Shown piece by piece: positions 26,107-33,672 of a DNA stretch of 46,571 nucleotides. The position numbers and the translations under genes were made by a program. Origin of the DNA: an uncultured Marinoscillum sp. (GTDB lineage Bacteria; Bacteroidota; Bacteroidia; Cytophagales; MED-G16); assembly GCA_902633975.1 (NCBI GenBank), contig CACPHX010000001.1, positions 1 to 46,571 of the forward strand. Reading direction: 5' to 3'. The stretch's first letter is position 1. Every line of letters starts with the position of its first letter. The notes beneath the pieces were generated by a model, which had not been told where the DNA came from, did no database searches, and saw nothing but the letters and a program-made list of their open reading frames with translations.

Positions 26107-26298
26107 TAGCTGTTTATTCAATAGATTTCTATATAGAAGAAAAACACTAAAGAAGGTCATTTTGTAACTGAATCTGCAGTAATTAAATATCATTAAAGTA
26201 GAATCAATTGTTTTTTAAGATTAATAAGTAAGATTAAAGTTTAAAGTATCTGATAGAGAAAACACTTAATTTATAGAATATGATAAATAATTGTGAGT
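26107..26298. other. Largest gene-free stretch in the window (192 bp)
   Basis: This AT-rich gap lies between the ends of two convergent genes, the hypothetical exported protein and pheS. Stops occur in all frames, and I see no tRNA, riboswitch or strong GC hairpin. It contains a 12-bp perfect palindrome, TTCTATATAGAA at 26127-26138, and a short repeated AGATTAA (twice within 20 bases near 26218-26236). It could hold a weak bidirectional termination region or a decayed gene. Confidence 0.4.
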
Positions 26299-27285
26299 TT
26301 AATGGATCCCTTTAAATTGCTCGAGAAATCTCTTATCATTTTCTGAGAATAGCCTTAAATCATTTATTCCATATTTCAACATTGCAATTCTTTCGATACC
26401 CATTCCAAAAGCAAAACCTGAGTATACTTTAGAGTCAATGTTACAATTTTCTAAGACATTTGGATCCACAAGTCCTGATCCAAGTATTTCAAGCCAGCCG
26501 TTCTTCCATTTGATATCCATCTCAGCACTAGGTTCTGTGAAAGGGAAATAAGATGGTCTGAATCTTACTTCAGTCTTATCTCCAAACATTTCTCTTGCAA
26601 AATAATATAGCGTGTCTTTTAGATCTTTGAAACTTACACCCTTATCAACATAAAGTCCTTCAACTTGGTGAAAGAAGCAGTGAGATTTTGCGGACACAGT
26701 TTCATTCCTATAAACTCTTCCTGGTATAACTACTCTTAATGGTGGTTTTTCTTTCTCCATCAACCTTATCTGAACATTTGAGGTATGGGTTCTGAGAACA
26801 ACATCAGGGTTTTTTGAAATGAAAAATGTGTCTTGCATCTCTCTTGCTGGATGATTTTCTGGAAAATTTAGTGCAGTAAAATTATACCAATCTTTCTCTA
26901 TCTCAGGACCATCTTCAATGCTGAATCCAATATCCCTAAAGATTTTAATTATTTTATTCCTTACTATTCGTAATGGATGTTTTGATCCTACAGTGTCATC
27001 TTGAGGAGGAAGAGAATAATCAAAATCTAGATCTTTTTTTTCTCCTGCCTGTTCTTTTATACTTGAAAGTTCAATAAGCTTTTTCTTTGCTAATGTTTTA
27101 ATATGATTTATTGGTCCCCCGAACTTTTTTTTGTCTTCTACCGATAAATTTTTAAAATCTTCAAAGATTTTATTGATTACACTTTTTTTACTAACAAAGT
27201 TGATTCTAAATTTTTCAATTCCGACTTTTGATGAGTCGGAATAACTTTTAATTTCTTCTTCTATATTTTTTATTTCTTTCTCCAT
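26299..27285 (-). CDS. pheS: Phenylalanine--tRNA ligase alpha subunit
   Basis: PheS is the catalytic subunit of the class II alpha2beta2 enzyme that charges tRNA-Phe. An N-terminal coiled coil (about residues 1-85) binds tRNA; the catalytic core shows HPLRIVRNKIIKIFRDIGF, FENHPAREMQDTF-like residues (FPENHPAREMQDTFFI), RTHTSNVQIRLM (motif 2 region), FFHQVEGLYVDKG, FRPSYFPFTEPSAE and motif 3 GFAFGMGIERIAMLKYGI. The ATG at 27285 is used; a TTG 9 bp upstream falls inside a promoter-like box. Partner pheT is not in the window, as is common in Bacteroidota. Confidence 0.95.
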   Translation of the reverse strand: MEKEIKNIEEEIKSYSDSSKVGIEKFRINFVSKKSVINKIFEDFKNLSVEDKKKFGGPINHIKTLAKKKLIELSSIKEQAGEKKDLDFDYSLPPQDDTVGSKHPLRIVRNKIIKIFRDIGFSIEDGPEIEKDWYNFTALNFPENHPAREMQDTFFISKNPDVVLRTHTSNVQIRLMEKEKPPLRVVIPGRVYRNETVSAKSHCFFHQVEGLYVDKGVSFKDLKDTLYYFAREMFGDKTEVRFRPSYFPFTEPSAEMDIKWKNGWLEILGSGLVDPNVLENCNIDSKVYSGFAFGMGIERIAMLKYGINDLRLFSENDKRFLEQFKGIH

Positions 27286-27291
27286 TACTTT

Positions 27292-27299
27292 CAAATATA
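27292..27299 (-). promoter_or_regulatory. Candidate -7 promoter box for pheS
   Basis: On the minus strand TATATTTG matches TAnnTTTG and ends 6 bases before the pheS ATG at 27285. If used, the message would start on or only a few bases ahead of the ATG, so the mRNA would be leaderless or nearly so. Located in the 41-bp gap after cysQ. Confidence 0.35.
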
Positions 27300-27326
27300 A
27301 TTTAGTATCAATATAATTCTACGAAA

Positions 27327-28088
27327 TCACGGTTTAATTATAAAAAAAGGATTTAATAAATTTTCTTTGTTATAACTTAACTCTCTTCCGGTATCAAGAT
27401 TCATTACCATTATGTCAAGAGATGATAAAATAGAATGTGCTGCAGCTGTATCCCATTCCATTGTTGGACCAAACCGCGGGTAAATATCAGCTTTGTTATC
27501 AGCTATGTAGAGAAATTTTAATGAGCTACCACATGATATTAGTTTTGGCTCATTTAATTTTTTTATGTATTCATTTGTTTCATCATTTATGTGTGATCTT
27601 GAAACAACGACTCTTAAATTTTTATCATTATCATTAACGCTTGTGCGTTTCTTTATTTCATTTACCGTAAAGTTCTCTTTTTTATACACTTTTCCTTCGT
27701 ATTCATTCCAGTAAAGTACTTTAGTTACAGGACAATATACTATGCCCATTTTAGGTGAACCATCTTCTATTAATGCAATATTTACTGTAAACTCACCATT
27801 CTTTTTTATAAATTCTTTTGTTCCATCAAGAGGGTCCACTAGCCAAAATTTACCCCAGTCTTTCCTTTCGTTATAATTAACAGAATCACTTTCTTCACTA
27901 AGAATATTAAATCCTGTTTTTGAAAGGTGATGCATAATGATGTCATTAGACCTCTTATCTGCAATAGTTAAAGGTGACTGATCTGATTTTTCTTGATAAT
28001 TAATTGTCTCATTAGAATCGTATACATCCATGATTTCGCCTCCAGCCTCTTCAGCTGCAATCATTGCAATTTCTAACATTTCTTGCAT
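27327..28088 (-). CDS. cysQ: 3'(2'),5'-bisphosphate nucleotidase
   Basis: CysQ removes the 3'-phosphate of PAP, the by-product of PAPS use, and belongs to the inositol monophosphatase superfamily. The 253 residues show DKRSNDIIMHHL, ILSEESDS, the metal motif FWLVDPLDGTKEFI, and TMEWDTAAAHSILSSLD with the second metal aspartate. Length is normal. It follows cysC by 6 bp. The pair suggests that the cell makes and recycles PAPS; the sulfurylase genes cysDN are not next to it in this window. A substrate other than PAP is possible but the cysC linkage makes PAP most likely. Confidence 0.9.
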   Translation of the reverse strand: MQEMLEIAMIAAEEAGGEIMDVYDSNETINYQEKSDQSPLTIADKRSNDIIMHHLSKTGFNILSEESDSVNYNERKDWGKFWLVDPLDGTKEFIKKNGEFTVNIALIEDGSPKMGIVYCPVTKVLYWNEYEGKVYKKENFTVNEIKKRTSVNDNDKNLRVVVSRSHINDETNEYIKKLNEPKLISCGSSLKFLYIADNKADIYPRFGPTMEWDTAAAHSILSSLDIMVMNLDTGRELSYNKENLLNPFFIIKP

Positions 28089-28094
28089 AGTGAT

Positions 28095-28691
28095 TTATTT
28101 GATTTTTTGGAGAATACCCTTAAAAATTTTGTTAACTGATTCTTTAACACTTTCATTTTCTGTGTTTACTGTAAGACTAGGATTTTGCGGTATTTCATAT
28201 GGAGAATCAATTCCAGTGAAATTTTTAATTTCACCTGATCTTGCCTTTTTATATAATCCTTTTACATCCCTCTCCTCACACTTTTCTACAGAACACTCAA
28301 CATGGACTAAATAAAAGTTTTCAGCTTTTACTAAAGTGCTAGCCAGCTTTCTTTCTTCCTCAAAGGGTGAGATAAAAGCTGTTATAACAATTAATCCGGC
28401 ATCAATCATAAGCCTTGAAACTTCAGAAATTCTTCTTATATTTTCTTTTCTGTCGTTATCAGAAAATCCAAGATCTTTATTTAATCCTACTCTTATATTG
28501 TCACCATCAAGAAGGTAAGAGAGATATTTATTTTCATATAATTTCTTCTCAAGTTCATTAGCTATGGTTGATTTTCCAGAGCCTGATAGTCCTGAAAGCC
28601 ATATTAAAATAGGTTTTTGTTTGATGAGTTTTCTTCTTAGGTTGGCATCAACAAAATGTTTATGAGGAAATAAATTTTTTGAGGTGTCCAT
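28095..28691 (-). CDS. cysC: Adenylyl-sulfate (APS) kinase
   Basis: CysC phosphorylates APS to PAPS, the activated sulfate used for sulfate reduction or sulfotransfer. The 198-residue protein has the full family pattern: WLSGLSGSGKSTIANELE (P-loop), LLDGDNIRVGLNKDLGFS, ENIRRISEVSRLMIDAG, ITAFISPFEEER, VECSVEKCEERDVKGLYKKA and FTGIDSPYEIP. It diverges from ccmB across 30 bp and is followed by cysQ. No sulfurylase, PAPS reductase or sulfotransferase gene is visible in the window. Confidence 0.94.
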   Translation of the reverse strand: MDTSKNLFPHKHFVDANLRRKLIKQKPILIWLSGLSGSGKSTIANELEKKLYENKYLSYLLDGDNIRVGLNKDLGFSDNDRKENIRRISEVSRLMIDAGLIVITAFISPFEEERKLASTLVKAENFYLVHVECSVEKCEERDVKGLYKKARSGEIKNFTGIDSPYEIPQNPSLTVNTENESVKESVNKIFKGILQKIK

Positions 28692-28706
28692 TAGATTTCT
28701 TGTTGT

Positions 28707-28714
28707 TAATTTTG
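28707..28714 (+). promoter_or_regulatory. Candidate -7 promoter box for the ccm operon
   Basis: TAATTTTG matches TAnnTTTG and lies 7 bases before the ccmB ATG, within the 30-bp divergent gap shared with cysC. It would produce a message with almost no leader. A TTTG about 25 bases further upstream, inside the cysC coding region, is a possible but poorly spaced -33 partner. Confidence 0.4.
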
Positions 28715-28721
28715 TAGGACA

Positions 28722-29384
28722 ATGATAAATAAAATATTTTCAATTTTGCAGAAAGACCTTAAAATCGAATTTAGCAAGGGTCATCTGTTTTTTTCTGTTA
28801 TATTGTACGTAGTTAGTTCTATATACATAGTTTATCTCTCCTTCCAACCTAGCGGTCTATTCAACTTAGAAGTTTGGGTATCAATTTTTTGGATACTGAT
28901 TTTATTTGCTTCTGTCTCATCTGTATCTAAGAGCTTTTTTCAAGAGTCCCAAAAAAGAAACCTTTATTATTATTTTATAGTTTCTCCTGACGAACTTATC
29001 ATATCTAAACTGGTTTATAATTTTCTTTTCCTCTCTGCAATTGTTCTACTCACTTTTATTGTTTTTTCATTTTTATTGGGTGATATAATTATTTCTAAAA
29101 ATTTTTTTGTAGTTCTATTGATATTAGGATCCTTAAGTATATCAAATTGTTTGACTTTAATATCAGCAATATCTTATCAGGTTGAAAACAATTCCTTGAT
29201 AATAAGTGTTCTTGGTTTTCCAGTGATATTACCTATTCTGTTATTGTTGGTTAGGATTAGTAAAGTTTCGTCAATAGATTTTTCTTGGAATCTTATTAGA
29301 GAAGACATCTATCTCTTAATTTTGTTGAATATAATTTTATTGGCCCTGACAAAAGTTTTGTTTAATTATTTATGGAGAAATTAA
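28722..29384 (+). CDS. ccmB: Heme exporter protein B
   Basis: CcmB is the membrane subunit that works with the ATPase CcmA to release heme-loaded CcmE in system I cytochrome c maturation. The 220-residue protein has six hydrophobic segments and family features such as FSILQKDLKIEF at the N terminus, FQESQKRNLYYYFIVSPDEL in the first cytoplasmic loop, and GFPVILPILLL late in the sequence. It is the first gene of a ccmBCDEF operon; ccmA, normally its partner, is not adjacent. The ATG is 7 bases after a promoter-like box. Confidence 0.9.
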   Translation: MINKIFSILQKDLKIEFSKGHLFFSVILYVVSSIYIVYLSFQPSGLFNLEVWVSIFWILILFASVSSVSKSFFQESQKRNLYYYFIVSPDELIISKLVYNFLFLSAIVLLTFIVFSFLLGDIIISKNFFVVLLILGSLSISNCLTLISAISYQVENNSLIISVLGFPVILPILLLLVRISKVSSIDFSWNLIREDIYLLILLNIILLALTKVLFNYLWRN

Positions 29385-29387
29385 GTT

Positions 29388-30026
29388 ATGAAATATATTA
29401 AAATAGGATGTATTTTTCTTTTAACATATACCTTTACTGCGGGGTACTTATTTGATGTTCCGGCCTTGCCAATTCTTAATGAAACGGTAAGAGCTTTATA
29501 CCTTCATGTCCCCATGTGGTTTACTATGATTTTTTTATTACTTCTATCTTCTTATCATTCATATATGTTTGTATCAAAGGGTGGTGAACTTCATGAATCT
29601 AAATCTTATAATTATGCCCATGTAGGCGTATATTTTGGTATTTTAGGTCTTTTAACAGGAATGTTTTGGGCAAAATATACTTGGGGGACTTACTGGACTA
29701 ATGACCCTAAACTTAATGGGTCTGCGATTGGGTTACTTATTTACTTTGGATATTTTATTTTAAGGAGTTCAATAGATGATGAATCAAAGAAAGGGAAAAT
29801 TTCGTCTGTGTATAATGTTTTTGCGTTTTCCATGTTAATACCATTAATATTTATTCTTCCTAGGTTGACGGATTCCCTTCATCCTGGTAATGGTGGAAAC
29901 CCAGGGTTTAATGTTTATGATATGAATTCACAATTACGATTAGTTTTTTATCCAGCAGTAACTGGTTTTATTTTTTTAGGTCTGTGGATTTCAGACCTTA
30001 GGCTTAAAATGTTGAAATTAAAATAA
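29388..30026 (+). CDS. ccmC: Heme exporter protein C
   Basis: CcmC loads heme onto CcmE in the inner membrane. The 212-residue protein has six hydrophobic segments, LHVPMWFTMIFL with the first heme-ligand histidine, a tryptophan motif WGTYWTNDPKLNG, and a second periplasmic histidine in TDSLHPGNGG. The WWD-domain sequence departs from the proteobacterial form (WGTWWxWDxR), reading TNDPK, as I recall for other Bacteroidota. It lies 3 bp after ccmB and 5 bp before the small ccmD. Confidence 0.9.
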   Translation: MKYIKIGCIFLLTYTFTAGYLFDVPALPILNETVRALYLHVPMWFTMIFLLLLSSYHSYMFVSKGGELHESKSYNYAHVGVYFGILGLLTGMFWAKYTWGTYWTNDPKLNGSAIGLLIYFGYFILRSSIDDESKKGKISSVYNVFAFSMLIPLIFILPRLTDSLHPGNGGNPGFNVYDMNSQLRLVFYPAVTGFIFLGLWISDLRLKMLKLK

Positions 30027-30031
30027 TTAAT

Positions 30032-30208
30032 ATGAACTTTTTATTTTTTTTGTTTCTTATTCTACAAGAAGTTGCGATGGCTGATGCTATGAGAAGCAAT
30101 GGAAAAATTTATGTAGTTGTAGTTATTTCTTTGATTATTCTTTTCAGCTTATTTTTGTATTTATATAGAATTGAAAAACAGATTAAATCAATAAAAAAAA
30201 ATAAATGA
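30032..30208 (+). CDS. ccmD: CcmD-like small membrane protein
   Basis: A 58-residue reading frame, easily missed because of its size, sits exactly between ccmC and ccmE. It starts MNFLFFLFLILQEVAMADAM, continues RSNGKIYVVVVISLIILFSL and ends LYRIEKQIKSIKKNK. A hydrophobic start, the MADAMRSNGKIYVVV block, one clear membrane segment and a basic C-terminal tail are the pattern of Bacteroidota CcmD proteins. CcmD helps release heme-bound CcmE from CcmC. The stop overlaps the ccmE ATG by 4 bp (ATGA), and the gene begins 5 bp after ccmC. Confidence 0.82.
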   Translation: MNFLFFLFLILQEVAMADAMRSNGKIYVVVVISLIILFSLFLYLYRIEKQIKSIKKNK

Positions 30209-30609
30209 AAAATTCTCTAGGTCTTTCAATAGTCTTTATTGGAATAGTTCTGGTTATAATTGTGACAACTTTTGGTGACGCAAGTACCTATGTTTCTTTC
30301 ACTGAAGCTAGAGAACTTTATTCAAATGGTAACATGTCTAAAATCCATGTTGTTGGAAAGTTAAATAGGGACACTGAAGATAACATAACCGGAATTAAAA
30401 AAAGTTCTGACATGTTAAGTTTCTCTTTCGAGATGGTAGACGAAAAAGGCCTAAAAGAAGATGTCTTTTTTGGAGAACCCATGCCACCTGATTTTTTAAT
30501 GTCAGAACAAATCGTAGTAATAGGGTCATATAATAACAACAGGTTTATAGCTGATGAAATATTACTTAAGTGTCCATCTAAATACACTGAAGAGAATATA
30601 AAAATTTAA
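30205..30609 (+). CDS. ccmE: Heme chaperone CcmE, CxxxY type
   Basis: CcmE binds heme covalently in the periplasm and hands it to the CcmF lyase. The 134-residue protein has one N-terminal membrane anchor (about residues 5-22), an OB-fold with VSFTEARELYSNG, VHVVG-like HVVGKLNRD and FSFEMVDEKG, and the exposed C-terminal motif DEILLKCPSKYTEEN. In most CcmE proteins a histidine in HxxxY forms the heme bond; here Cys123 takes its place and Tyr127 is kept, giving CxxxY, a variant known from Desulfovibrio and archaea. The change is therefore likely functional. Start overlaps ccmD by 4 bp. Confidence 0.9.
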   Translation: MKNSLGLSIVFIGIVLVIIVTTFGDASTYVSFTEARELYSNGNMSKIHVVGKLNRDTEDNITGIKKSSDMLSFSFEMVDEKGLKEDVFFGEPMPPDFLMSEQIVVIGSYNNNRFIADEILLKCPSKYTEENIKI

Positions 30610-30614
30610 TTTCG

Positions 30615-33095
30615 ATGCCCTCAATTGGATCTTTTGGACATTTATTTATTATATCATCATTCGTCTTTGCTATACTCTCAACGATTAGCTTCTATCTTGT
30701 TGATTCACGAAAGAATAGTACTTCCTGGTATAAATTTGGAAGGTTATCATTCTCACTACACTCATTCTTCCTGTTAGCATCAATAGCTTTGCTGTATGCA
30801 ATTCTTATGGGTAACAGATTTGAATATTATTATGCTTTCCAGCACACATCTATCCTTTTACCTATATACTTTAAAATTTCCGCTTTCTGGGAAGGACAAG
30901 AGGGTTCTTTTCTCCTTTGGATGTTTTGGAATATTTTAATTGGAATTTATTTTATTTCAAGGCCTTACTCTAAATGGAATGCATCAATTGTTATGGTTAT
31001 TTCACTTGTTCAATGCGCTTTGACCTCAATGGTTTTAGGAGTTAATTTTTATGATGTAAAGATTGGAAGCTCTCCATTTATCTTACTTCGTGATGTTATA
31101 TACGCCCCAATTTTTTCAGTTGATCCAAATTATGTCCCAGAGGATGGGTCTGGACTAAATCCATTATTACAAAATTATTGGATGGTAATTCATCCTCCCA
31201 CTCTATTCCTAGGTTTTGCAATATGTATTATTCCTTTTTCATATGCTATCTCGTCTCTAAGGCTAAGAGACTATAAAAACTGGCTTAACCCAACACAGAA
31301 ATACCTTTTATTATCTGTTATAGTCCTAGGTATTGGTATTATGATGGGATCATACTGGGCATATGAAACATTGAACTTTGGAGGATATTGGAATTGGGAT
31401 CCTGTTGAGAATGCGGTGTATGTTCCTTGGTTATTTCTTGTGGCAAGTTTTCATTGTATAATATTAACAAACAGGAAAAAGCAGTATTACAAAATGTCTT
31501 TTATTCTTTCTCTATCTAGTTTCATACTTATATTATATTCTACATTTCTTACAAGAAGTGGTGTTTTAGGAGATAGCTCTGTCCATTCATTTACAGATCT
31601 TGGGCTAAGTGGGCAATTATTGTTATGTCTATTTTTATTCATTTTAATTTCTTTGTATTTACTTATAACAAGATGGGGTGATATTCCAGAGACACTAAAA
31701 GAGTCTAAGGCATATTCAGGTGATTTCTGGCTTTTTATTGGAATACTGACACTAATACTTATGTCTTTTCAGGTAATTTTACCAACATCTATTCCTGTAT
31801 ACAATGCAATAGTTGAACTATTTGGTGGATTTTCTAATTTAGCTCCTCCTGCTGAGAAAGAGGTTTTTTATTCTAATGCACAGATATGGTTTGCCTCGTC
31901 ACTTGCAATATTTTCATCTATAGCTCAGGTTCTGTGGTGGAGAAAAAATAAGTCAAAAAACATTGTGTCTCTTTTCTCTAACCCTTTAGCAATTACTCTT
32001 GTACTTTCCTCTTTAGTTATTTACATATACCCTATTACTAAACCATCTTACATGATTTTATTAACAGCGTCTATTTTTTCTATTTTTTCTAATGGAAGTG
32101 TTCTTATTTATTTTATTAGGAAAAAAGACTTGATATCATCTGCTTCTGTATCACATATTGGATTAGCCGTAATGTTAATTGGAATATTATTTTCTTCTGG
32201 CTACTCATCTATAGTATCTAAAAATTATACTGGTCTAGTTTGGAATAATGATTTTCCAGATGAAGTAAATGAAGATAATATGTTACTTTTTGTAAATGAA
32301 GATAGAAATGTTGGAGACTATAGAGTGAACTATTTAGGCGAAAGAAAAAAATTAAAAGATTATTCAGGATATATAAATAAAAATTTTCTGGAACTCATAC
32401 CATTGGAGAATAAATATATTATAAAGAAAGACTTGTCTCTTAAAGGAATTGATTTTAAAGAAAACGATACTGTTGACGTTGACAATAATGATATAACTTA
32501 CTTCGAATTAAACTTTGAAAAAGGGAAGGAAGTTTTCACATTATATCCCAAGGTTCAAACTGACCCAAACTCAGACATGATTGTTTTCTCTCCCGATGTT
32601 TCAAATGATATCTTTCAAGATCTTTATGTACATGTCAGAACATATCCTGATCCTGAACAAGAGATTAACTGGTCAGATACAGATTCAATTTTAGTTCCTA
32701 TTGATCAGACTTTTTTTCTGAATGACTATGTTTCTAGATTACTTAAAGTATCAACAAAAACGATAAGTGAAGATTCAAAACAGTTTGTGGCTGAAGCACA
32801 AATCAAAATTCTTGCTTCAGGTCAAGATTATGTTGCAAGACCCGCATTTATAATTAATGACAATAAAGTAGGTATAGTCCCTGATATAATAGATGATTTA
32901 GGTATTAAAGTTTCTATCACTGAGATAATCCCAGAAAAGGGTTTATTTAAAATTAAGTATGAGACAACTCAAAAAAACTGGGTTATTGTTGAGGCAATGC
33001 AAAAACCCTTTATAAATTTCATGTGGATAGGTTTTTTCATTTTGACTTTTGGGCTTGCTTTATCTTTCAATAAAATTAAATTGAAAAGAATATGA
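30615..33095 (+). CDS. ccmF: Cytochrome c heme lyase subunit CcmF (CcsA-like)
   Basis: The 826-residue membrane protein is the heme lyase that joins heme to apocytochrome c. It has about 14 hydrophobic segments. The periplasmic WWD heme domain reads GSYWAYETLNFGGYWNWDPV followed by ENAVYVPWL, with histidines in HPPTLFLGF before it and HSFTDLG after it as likely heme ligands. A beta-rich periplasmic region of about 250 residues follows and the protein ends with a final membrane helix. The stop overlaps purN by 4 bp. CcmG and CcmH genes are not in the operon; the DsbD-like gene at the window's left edge could supply reductant. Confidence 0.92.
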   Translation: MPSIGSFGHLFIISSFVFAILSTISFYLVDSRKNSTSWYKFGRLSFSLHSFFLLASIALLYAILMGNRFEYYYAFQHTSILLPIYFKISAFWEGQEGSFLLWMFWNILIGIYFISRPYSKWNASIVMVISLVQCALTSMVLGVNFYDVKIGSSPFILLRDVIYAPIFSVDPNYVPEDGSGLNPLLQNYWMVIHPPTLFLGFAICIIPFSYAISSLRLRDYKNWLNPTQKYLLLSVIVLGIGIMMGSYWAYETLNFGGYWNWDPVENAVYVPWLFLVASFHCIILTNRKKQYYKMSFILSLSSFILILYSTFLTRSGVLGDSSVHSFTDLGLSGQLLLCLFLFILISLYLLITRWGDIPETLKESKAYSGDFWLFIGILTLILMSFQVILPTSIPVYNAIVELFGGFSNLAPPAEKEVFYSNAQIWFASSLAIFSSIAQVLWWRKNKSKNIVSLFSNPLAITLVLSSLVIYIYPITKPSYMILLTASIFSIFSNGSVLIYFIRKKDLISSASVSHIGLAVMLIGILFSSGYSSIVSKNYTGLVWNNDFPDEVNEDNMLLFVNEDRNVGDYRVNYLGERKKLKDYSGYINKNFLELIPLENKYIIKKDLSLKGIDFKENDTVDVDNNDITYFELNFEKGKEVFTLYPKVQTDPNSDMIVFSPDVSNDIFQDLYVHVRTYPDPEQEINWSDTDSILVPIDQTFFLNDYVSRLLKVSTKTISEDSKQFVAEAQIKILASGQDYVARPAFIINDNKVGIVPDIIDDLGIKVSITEIIPEKGLFKIKYETTQKNWVIVEAMQKPFINFMWIGFFILTFGLALSFNKIKLKRI

Positions 33096-33658
33096 TCAGT
33101 ATCTCTTTATTTGCATCAGGATCAGGATCAAATGTTGAAGAAATATTTAAGTACTTTAAAGACCACCCCAAAATTAAAGTTGATTCTCTTTTTTGTAATA
33201 ATGATAATGCCTATGTTATTCAAAGAGCTAAAAGCTTGAACTTACATCATATAATATTTGATAATAAAATTTCAGATGAGGACCTTCTCAAATTGATAGA
33301 TTCTAGAAATATTTCATATATCGTGTTGGCAGGTTACTTAAGATTAATTCCACAGACTGTGATAGATAAATATGAAAATAAAATTATAAACATCCATCCT
33401 TCATTACTACCAAAGTTTGGTGGAAAAGGATATTATGGTTCTAGGGTTCATGAAAGCGTTATTGGTTCAAAAGAAAAATATTCTGGAATTACAATACATC
33501 TTGTGGACGAGGAATATGACAAAGGAAAAATTTTATTTCAGAAAAAAATCCAAATAAAGGATGGAGAAACACCTAACTCCCTTGCACAAAAAATTCATAA
33601 ATTAGAACATATTTATTTTTCTCAAATACTTGAAAAGTACTTATTAGATAAATTATAA
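33092..33658 (+). CDS. purN: Phosphoribosylglycinamide formyltransferase
   Basis: PurN transfers a formyl group from 10-formyl-tetrahydrofolate to GAR, the third step of purine synthesis. The 188 residues hold LFASGSGSNVEEIFKYF (phosphate loop), LAGYLRLIP, INIHPSLLPKFGGKG with the catalytic Asn and His, and GITIHLVDEEYDKGKI with the catalytic Asp. Length is normal. It overlaps ccmF by 4 bp and is followed 14 bp later by purH, so purine genes are transcribed behind the ccm genes. Confidence 0.95.
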   Translation: MISISLFASGSGSNVEEIFKYFKDHPKIKVDSLFCNNDNAYVIQRAKSLNLHHIIFDNKISDEDLLKLIDSRNISYIVLAGYLRLIPQTVIDKYENKIINIHPSLLPKFGGKGYYGSRVHESVIGSKEKYSGITIHLVDEEYDKGKILFQKKIQIKDGETPNSLAQKIHKLEHIYFSQILEKYLLDKL

Positions 33659-33672
33659 TATTACTTTTGTCT

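Noticed and set aside
26127..26138. Palindrome TTCTATATAGAA as a terminator or operator
   Set aside because: The stem is short and AT-rich with no loop or trailing T run; expected by chance in this composition, so it is only mentioned within the gap feature.
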